Source of the DNA: Platycnemis pennipes
Lineage: Eukaryota > Arthropoda > Insecta > Odonata > Platycnemididae
Direction of reading: 5' to 3'
Assembly: GCA_933228895.1 (NCBI GenBank)
Contig: OW121855.1
Span: 36,098,698 to 36,162,697 of the forward strand
DNA length: 64,000 nucleotides
Shown here: positions 57,801-64,000 of the stretch, piece after piece
Layout: each line of letters begins with the position of its first letter
Numbering within the stretch: the first letter of the stretch is position 1
The notes under the pieces: model-generated
What the model saw: only the letters and a program-made list of their open reading frames with translations
The model's database searches: none
What the model was told of the DNA's origin: nothing
Translations under genes and position numbers: made by a program

Positions 57801-60800
57801 GGAAATTGACTTGAGTAAATCTGGAGAGATAAAAAACAATGTAGCACTTTCGAGAATGAAAGAGTACAGATAGAAAGAATTCTATAGAGAAATAAGCCAC
57901 AAGAAGTGTAATGAAAGAGAATGTATATCTTGCTAAAGATGAAAACCCATAGTAAGCTCATACATTATCATTTTAGAGAAGTATGCCCTTCAGCAGAAAA
58001 TAGTACATATCACCTTGCATTAGAGTATTTTCTGATTTGATTTGAATGATTGTATACATTTCTCTACAAACATTATTAGTTCATAGAATAAAGTTAGAAA
58101 TAGTTTTAAGTCAGAAAGGACAGAATATGATATGCTACTTTTTGAATCACCCAAAGGCAAATTGAAAATTTGTAAACATTTTCATGGTTGGAATAAAAAA
58201 ATTAAGCCTCTGTTTATGGGAATCATACTGTGTCCAATAGAAGTTTAAGGTACATCTAAACCTTATTCCTCATTAAAAAGGTAACTTATCGAATAAAGTC
58301 CATATCTTCAAATAATTTCCCTGCCTTTTAATATTCATCACCTGCAAACCCTTGAATAGACATGAGTGAAAAAAAAGGTCATTCAAAGTCATTTCCAGGA
58401 AAGTACTGTCATTAGTTCTCGTAAGTGGCAGCTATGCAATGTAGTAGAAACTCAATGCTACAAACCTTGATAGTATGACATTTTATTATTATTAAGGTAA
58501 GGTGTTGGTCACAACCAAAATGCTTTATTAAATGTATCCAATTTGAAAAAATTCTCTACCATTTAAGAAAGGGAGAATACTTAAAGATGTTTGTAGGTTT
58601 TTACTGTGTGGTTTTTATCTCTAAAAATCTTCCACTTGTCACATAAAATTCTAGTCAAGTTTTTTCACCATTTTTTGGTGACAAAATTGGGTGAAAAGGT
58701 TATTAGATTTCAAATGATGGTAAAAAAAATAATGCCTAGGTAAAAAAAACCCATTCTTACAAAATTTGAAATTATGAATTTCTGATTTTTTTCAGGCCTG
58801 TGGATTTCCTGATGTGTAATTAGTTCCTATAGTCTATTTAATAATGATGATGATTTATCAATCTCCTTTCATCAAAGTGGAGTGAGTTTTAAATGCTTGT
58901 CAACATACCAAGGGAACAGTCTTCAGATCCTGGGCTACATGAACATCGGAAGCCCCCTTCAGTGTTCTCACATTCTGCTGAACCATGGCATGTGTGAGTT
59001 CCTTCTGAACATTCATTTACATCTGCAATGCAAAGAGGTGGGGAAAAGCATTAGCTATAGAATATTATTAAATTTTAGAAGATATCAAAGAAATGGTACA
59101 CATAAAAACAGACTGAAGTTCCAAGGAAAGTAATGTCATTATTGATTAAAAATATTCCATTAACTCATGGTTTTTCCTGAAAAAAGATACTGAGGCTATG
59201 AAAATCAGGAAGAAAGACCATATGATCTTAAATCATAAATGAACCAAACCTGACTGGGTGTTTATGGATACATGACCAATGATGAGTTAATAAAGAGATT
59301 TATAAAGCATGACATTTTATAGAAAGAGGCAAGGGTAAAAGCATTGATGACTTTGGTTGAATTTCCATTAAAAATAAGTGCTATTGAGGTAAATAAAGTA
59401 ATTGTGTAGTATTGGTCTTCTAGGAACAAAAATAAATCTAACTAAAAAAGTAATTTAGCTATCAATTGAAGGCAGCCTATAAAGTTAAGGATTTCAAGAA
59501 CTCTCTTTAGACTTCCTTTTGTAGGATACTGTAAACCTAAAATTGACTTTAATTGATTGAGATTATTTTTAAAACCATCCTGAATTGAGTTTAACCTAAT
59601 CGTGAATATAACAAATAACTTTAAGTTTGCTCAAAACATTCTGCAATTGACTTTAGGCCAGATTTAACTGCAATAAAAGGTGATGTATGAAATTTATACA
59701 TTGGACTAACCAGTATCCTCATTGAATGAATAAAGTTGCAAAAATGGTAGGATCTGCCAATGATAGAAGAGCAATGTAGTACTCTGGTGATATACTGGTT
59801 AACACAGATGCATATTTTTTATTTTCAGATCATAAAACAAAGAGTCTGATCATTTTACGGGATACTCCTTCTAACAGACTCATTCAGAGAAATATAATAA
59901 TCACAAATTTGTGTTTTTCATCACTAAGATAGATTTATTTTTGTATGGATTTGGCTTTCACTGTCCACTTTAGGTTTGCATTCAAACTGAATACTTTGGT
60001 ACATCATGATTGACCTACCTTGGCAGTGTACTGCTGGCATCAAGGCTGTAGCTCCAGGATGAATGTGGGTATATGGGGGAGCCACAGTGCGTCTGTAGCC
60101 TGATCTACACTGGCAATAGTACCATCCTGGCATGTTCACACACTCAGATCCAGCATGACACTCATGGAGACCCAGAGAACACTCATCCAGATCTGCCTCA
60201 CAACCTTTGCCCACATATCCACGGCGACACGCACAGTGGCCTGGTGCCACACACTCACCACCATTTACGCAAGTCTGGTTACAGATGGCTGCCAGATTAA
60301 AGTCAGACAGACATTGTTTGAGAAAATTAAATACCTATATATTTGATCAAAAACAACACTAACTGCTCAGAATTAGGCAAAATTTTCTACAAAAATACTG
60401 TTGCATGCCTCATTATATTTAATTATAATCTTTTAAATACATAAAGCAAATTAAATTAGGTAGCACATGAATTAGGTAATATATTTGTTGTGGACACTTA
60501 TCATCATCATTCTTGTGTTTCTCTGGGAGTGTAGAGGATAGGAATATAGGTGTATAGGAATGGAAGTTCATTGACCCATATTTTATCTTTTTCAGAGATA
60601 AGTTCTGATTTTGACTACTTACAAAACATATGGAGATGAGTTTAATTACAAATCAATTTGATGACATGAAAATTTATATGCATACTTGATAGAACTATAT
60701 GTAGAATTAAAATGACCAATAAATAGTGCTTCTCTATATTTTTACATCAAATTCTTTGAAGTGAAAGACTGATAAGTGGCATCAAAATATTCTGCAGCTT

Positions 60801-62832
60801 GTATTATTTTATTTGGGAAAGAAGATAAAGTCAATTTTTCCTAGCCTTGTAGGAATTCTGTTTTTAGATTAATATTTCAATAGGAGTACTTGAAGTAAAT
60901 TTAAGAATTCACAATCATGATGCCATGGTTAAAATACTCAACACTGGAAATTTTCAAGAAAACTGCATCTAAGGAAAGTCAAAAACAAGTGTTTCTGATC
61001 ACAGGCATGTGTAGCAACAGACAATATTTAAACATATTTCGCTACACTGCTAGCTATGAAATCCCTTTTTCTTCCATTATAGATATTATGGATTCTAGCT
61101 ACTGCTGACACTCAGACCTTTCAATCCATGAAAAAAATAATTACTTGAAGTTACCGTTGGGGTTGTATGTCATAATGTATAACTTTAATCGAGGATGGAT
61201 ATGAAAAGTTTAAAAATATGCAATAAAAAACACTTTGTTAAGGGAATCATGTGTTGCTGATATTACGCCTACAATCTGCTCTAAGTAAGTAAATCTTTTC
61301 TATAGGTTGCTGAACTTGGGAAAATTAAAACAGGGAGAATTAATAATCTTGTGCCTTCAAAGTTAAATTTTTAAACGGTAATTACATGACATTGATTATC
61401 CTTGGGCACAGGCAGCGTGATATACACGTTCTCCTTGAACATAGGCAAATTAGTGCGTTGTAACGCACGGATTCAATTCGCAACAATCTTCTTCACATCC
61501 CTGCCTCGTCAGCACCTGAATGAAATAAAGTGGGGTTGTACGAGTAATCCACGTAATAGGAAAGAAGCAAATGCCATGAATTTAACTGATGTCAAATGGT
61601 GAGTATTTTGTAGAGTGATTTTATTCTATTGATTACCAAAATTCACAGGTTCAATTCAAAGACTGGTATGATTGATGAGGGTCAGAGCTCACTCAGCATT
61701 AAGCTCTGCGGGATGTGAAATATAAGCATAAAGCCCCAGGGGAGGGGGGTAGTTCCAGTTCTTTGTGGCACATGCAGTTTTCCAGAAATTCTCGTACCCA
61801 GAAAATTACACAGTTTGTGTTTTGTAGTATCCAAAGAGGTATCTCACGTATTTCTGCTAAAGGTGGGATTCAGACGGTTACTAATAGTTCGGCGGAACTA
61901 TGCCTAAAACTTAATTGAGTTTTGCGAATAGTTGTTCATATTTGCTTATTTAATATTTTCATCAATAGTTTTAAAACTTTCAGGCATCATAATCAATGTT
62001 GAGTGCCTCTTTCATTGTTCTTGTTTTAGTATTACATTTATGAAATAAGCTTTCGGTAAATGATAAAATTTATTAAATAACTTCCAGTATATTGGGTTTT
62101 ATACCATGTTTATTGAACTGTCATAAGGGTAGAGAACCGGTTGTTAAATTATTTGAATCCCGGTGAAGTCTTCTCGGGATTTCCACCGGGTTAAATATTT
62201 ATATACGAGTCGTCCGTGGAAACGTTGGTATTATATAAATATTTAACCCGGTGGAAATCCCGAGAAGACTTCACCAGAATAATTCGCCGGGAAAGAATTA
62301 AACCATATTTGAATACCACCACTGATTTCAACCCGGCACCTCCGGTCATTAGCCGAAAGCCTACCCCAATGGCGTCTTCATCGATTAAGTTGGTAAAAAA
62401 AGATACCTAAGTAGGTATCGGCGTTTCCTTGATATCATTGCTCGAAAGTAAACGAACTTTATTCACAACATTATTATTAGTAGTATTGTAAGAGGTTATG
62501 GCTGGAAAGGGGTTGGGATTTTAACACCACCACTGGGTTCTGCGCCTAAAAATAAGCGTGCGTTCACTCACGTCTGCACGTGTATCCATCTCCGTGATAA
62601 CCGTCGGCACATTCGCAGCCGTATCCGCCGGGAGTATTGGAGCAGATGGCGTGCTCATGGCACGCGTGGTCTCCCGCTTCGCATTCGTCGTGCTCGGCGC
62701 AGTTGAACCGGTCCACCCGCTTGTACCCAGGCAGGCACTCACACGTGTATGACCCGGGCACGTTGACGCACCGCGTGTTGCTGTGGCAGTGATGGCCGTG
62801 CAGTCCACCTTCTTCCAGACACTCGTCCACGT
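48379..62832 (-). CDS. NELL1/2-like secreted EGF/VWC protein, 3' part (six exons)
   Basis: Exons 62832-62572, 60288-60019, 59022-58909, 57736-57438, 50939-50661 and 48849-48379 join in phase (1-1-1-1-0-0). They encode five EGF modules, then von Willebrand factor C modules. The order and motifs ([34 protein letters not shown]) follow vertebrate NELL1/NELL2, secreted multimeric glycoproteins that act as ligands for cell-surface receptors. Several EGFs start with D-x-D/N-E-C, the calcium-binding form. The 5' exons (signal peptide, thrombospondin/laminin G domain, first VWC modules) are right of the window. After the last VWC cysteines the protein continues for about 140 residues of charged low-complexity sequence not typical of vertebrate NELL. 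Confidence 0.88.
48850..50660. other. NELL-like last intron, nothing recognised
   Basis: No gene is seen. A pyrimidine-rich CTTCCTCCTCC stretch (about 50560-50620) lies close to the donor of the upstream exon. Confidence 0.5.
50661..50939 (-). CDS. NELL-like exon: VWC modules
   Basis: The acceptor TTCTTCAACCAG precedes it, phase 0 to 0, donor GTAAGT. It begins [14 protein letters not shown] and has [11 protein letters not shown], closing the previous VWC. A spacer follows, then the start of the last VWC ([10 protein letters not shown]). Confidence 0.92.
50940..51769. other. NELL-like intron, proximal part
   Basis: Nothing was recognised apart from a 12-base G run at about 51669-51680. Confidence 0.4.
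51770..52690 (-). pseudogene. I/jockey-like LINE reverse transcriptase fragment
   Basis: On the - strand: [17 protein letters not shown], then [17 protein letters not shown] with the catalytic VDD (52540-52590), [20 protein letters not shown] and [16 protein letters not shown]. The frame then shifts to a 164-codon ORF down to 51730 with [20 protein letters not shown], the thumb region. The N-terminal endonuclease is missing. Confidence 0.85.
52755..53112 (+). pseudogene. 3' end of an RTE-like LINE
   Basis: One frame with a few stops reads [30 protein letters not shown] and [17 protein letters not shown], the conserved C-terminus of the arthropod LINE family whose endonuclease occurs at 31625. 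It ends in a TGATGATGATGA run (about 53096-53107), the simple-repeat tail usual for this type. Confidence 0.75.
53113..54097. other. NELL-like intron, nothing recognised
   Basis: AT-rich sequence between the LINE tail and a SINE. No domain or repeat ends were seen. Confidence 0.45.
54098..54280 (+). mobile_element. tRNA-derived SINE
   Basis: An A-box GTGGCCCAGTGGGTTAGTGC (54108-54127) and B-box GGTTCGAATCTGGGT (54152-54166) have tRNA-like spacing, followed by a tRNA-unrelated body with GAAGCCACAAGCAGCACAGG. I could not fix target duplications. Confidence 0.6.
54281..55675. other. NELL-like intron, nothing recognised
   Basis: AT-rich. A short imperfect inverted repeat (CTCAACCTAACAATTATTGT region, 54493-54521) is the only structure seen. 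Confidence 0.4.
55693..55718. repeat. (TG)n microsatellite
   Basis: About 12 TG units directly behind the Helitron 5' end. Confidence 0.9.
55716..56290. repeat. Three ~246-bp tandem units rich in ATCGATA
   Basis: Within the Helitron, CTTTATGCATTACTACACC-type starts recur at about 55719, 55964 and 56212. The first two also share CGGATCGCCATGAAACTTTG. Each unit carries clusters of TATCGATA-like palindromes (55800-55935, 56050-56210). Confidence 0.85.
56800..57437. other. NELL-like intron, distal part
   Basis: AT-rich; nothing recognised between the Helitron and the VWC exon. Confidence 0.5.
57438..57736 (-). CDS. NELL-like exon: VWC module and start of next
   Basis: Phase 1 to 0, donor GTAAGT. 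It encodes [20 protein letters not shown], then [20 protein letters not shown] and CCPQC, a VWC module. The start of the next VWC follows ([16 protein letters not shown]). The loop before CCPQC is longer than in vertebrates (about 24 residues, Pro/Ser-rich). Confidence 0.9.
57737..58908. other. NELL-like intron, nothing recognised
   Basis: AT-rich intron with no repeat ends or domains. Confidence 0.5.
58909..59022 (-). CDS. NELL-like exon: EGF module
   Basis: The acceptor TTTGCATTGCAG fits and the donor is GTATGT, phase 1 to 1. It encodes [20 protein letters not shown] and [15 protein letters not shown], one EGF module. Too short to stand out by itself; phase and position support it. Confidence 0.88.
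59023..60018. other. NELL-like intron, nothing recognised
   Basis: AT-rich intron with no repeat ends or domains. Confidence 0.5.
60019..60288 (-). CDS. NELL-like exon: two further EGF modules
   Basis: Phase 1 to 1, donor GTAGGT. The first module is a short non-calcium EGF ([19 protein letters not shown]), the second a calcium-type EGF ([34 protein letters not shown]). A Pro/His-rich spacer ([12 protein letters not shown]) leads to AVHCQ at the exon end. Confidence 0.9.
60289..62161. other. NELL-like intron, mostly unrecognised
   Basis: No gene is seen. The strong inverted repeat lies at its right end and is listed separately. Confidence 0.45.
62162..62275. repeat. Perfect 44-bp inverted repeat (hairpin)
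   Basis: The arms 62162-62205 and 62232-62275 are exact reverse complements, with a 26-base loop. The arm starts GGTGAAGTCTTCTCGGGATT. It lies in a NELL-like intron about 300 bp from an exon. Confidence 0.93.
62572..62832 (-). CDS. NELL-like exon: two EGF modules
   Basis: The acceptor CCCACACAG precedes it and the donor is GTGAGT, phase 1 to 1. It encodes VDECLEEGG...[14 protein letters not shown] and HDECEAGD...[14 protein letters not shown], two complete six-cysteine EGF modules. The codons are GC-rich, unlike the introns. Confidence 0.9.
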
Positions 62833-64000
62833 CTGTGTGGGAGGAAGATCGTACAGAGGGCGTCAGCAAATGGATTAAAACTATTGTTGGGGGTTTAGAC
62901 TCACCTAAGTGGAGGGTGGTGGGGACACCTCGAAAGAGTTCCGCAAACCAAGCATTGAAATAATATGCCCGATAGTCCATTACCAAGGTCACTCGAGATG
63001 ACCTAACTTACTCAAACCTTGGACTACATAAGATACGAAACAAGACAATGGTCTCATCGGACATGTGGGAGCATGGAAAAATGACTTAATTGCACACGAA
63101 AGTACTTTTTCCGTCAAGCTGATAGCTGGAATTGTTTATGTACAATTATTATGATAATCCTAAACCAACAGATTAGGATTATAATAATTATAATCCTAAT
63201 CTGTTGGTTGCCTCCCCTAACAACAACTATTAATTTCCTTCACAATTCCCCCGCCGAGACGAATCGAATTTGCATCTGAAAATTATCATCATAACTACTG
63301 GACAATGACGCTGTAAACAGCTTTAAAATACATGAAACCCTTGTCCCTCTTTAGCACTGTGATGTTTCGCTGTAAAATAAATTATCACTGCAACTTTTAC
63401 AAACCAGTGAGAACGAAACACAAGCAAGATTTCGGTGCATTAACATATGCAGGGCTATAGGTGATGCTTATGTATCAAAACCCGGGTGACGCATTATTCT
63501 CATCTCGTGGTTTGTAAAAGTTCGTGAACTGGATTTTTTTACCGAAAAGTAATATGCTCATCATTGAACAGAGAAATGATTAAAACTTCAACCCTCATTG
63601 TTCCTTCACGCTAGCATTGCCACTTCCTATTTTTATACGACTCTAGACATTTTTAACTAAATATTTACTCTGTACAGAATCCCTCAGTAAAAATCTCTTT
63701 TCTCACCATTTAGATGCTCCGAAATACCAAATGAATGACTGATATTGCATCACTCTATTTCTGTAATATGCTAAAATGCTAAAATATTTTATAGCTGCTA
63801 ATGGCCGATAAAATATCCACAGAAGACATTTAAAAGGAATATAAATAACCAGTAAACATAATATTTTGAAAATAAAAAGAAAATTTTTCTAGGAAAAATC
63901 CCTAAATGTTAAATAAGTACCAATATAATTCTAAAAACCATCCAGCAGACGAGGGAATATAAAAATCAAACCTATTCTTTCCAAACCACATCAAAGAGCC
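62833..64000. other. NELL-like intron at right edge
   Basis: AT-rich apart from the inverted repeat. No further NELL exon was found before the window ends. Confidence 0.5.
63163..63209. repeat. 22-bp inverted repeat with 3-base loop
   Basis: The arm AACCAACAGATTAGGATTATAA (63163-63184 region) is exactly mirrored at 63188-63209 with loop TAA. Confidence 0.93.

Overview
This is animal nuclear DNA, most likely from an arthropod. It is AT-rich, has long introns with GT/AG borders, and is crowded with decayed mobile elements of many classes (copia, gypsy, I/jockey-like and RTE-like LINEs, Penelope-like elements, a Helitron, hAT, Tigger/pogo, PIF/Harbinger-like MITEs, tRNA-derived SINEs). No bacterial features are present. 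I cannot name the species. A NELL homologue, a gene missing from Drosophila but kept in many other arthropods, argues against a higher fly.

Four host genes can be supported. (1) The 3' end of a FASTK-domain protein with a RAP domain lies on the + strand in four exons from 142 to 12493; its last intron (8.6 kb) holds a stack of transposons. (2) A complete mitochondrial ornithine carrier gene (SLC25A15/ORNT1-like) lies on the - strand in six exons from 35235 down to 19789, phases agreeing throughout, giving 366 residues. (3) Head to head with it, 570 bp away, is a single-exon + strand gene (35806-36720) for an unrecognised type I membrane protein. (4) The 3' half of a NELL1/2-like secreted glycoprotein gene lies on the - strand in six exons from 62832 down to 48379 (five EGF modules, then VWC modules, then an unusual charged tail). 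Its 5' part lies beyond the right edge.

The most striking object is a structurally complete, recently inserted Ty1/copia element (5175-8084). It has 162-bp LTRs that differ at two positions, a 5-bp target duplication, an initiator-Met-type primer site and a purine tract. It keeps gag and the start of pol, but integrase core, reverse transcriptase and RNase H are replaced by a GC- and purine-rich intronless block resembling the Lys/Glu-rich N-terminal region of eukaryotic translation initiation factor eIF5B. The copia and eIF5B-like frames are joined in one ORF. This looks like a non-autonomous retrotransposon that captured a host mRNA.

Region by region: 1-12.5 kb FASTK-family gene with intronic TEs, including the copia chimera and a decayed gypsy element split by a palindrome; 12.5-19.8 kb intergenic, with Tigger, hAT and LINE fossils; 19.8-35.2 kb ornithine carrier gene, with a SINE, a solo LTR, LINEs and a Penelope-like element in its introns; 35.2-36.9 kb bidirectional promoter and membrane protein gene; 37-48.3 kb intergenic, with a 188-bp tandem repeat, a SINE with clear target duplications and two further Penelope-like fragments; 48.4-64 kb NELL-like gene with a Helitron, LINE pieces, a SINE and two strong inverted repeats in or near its introns.
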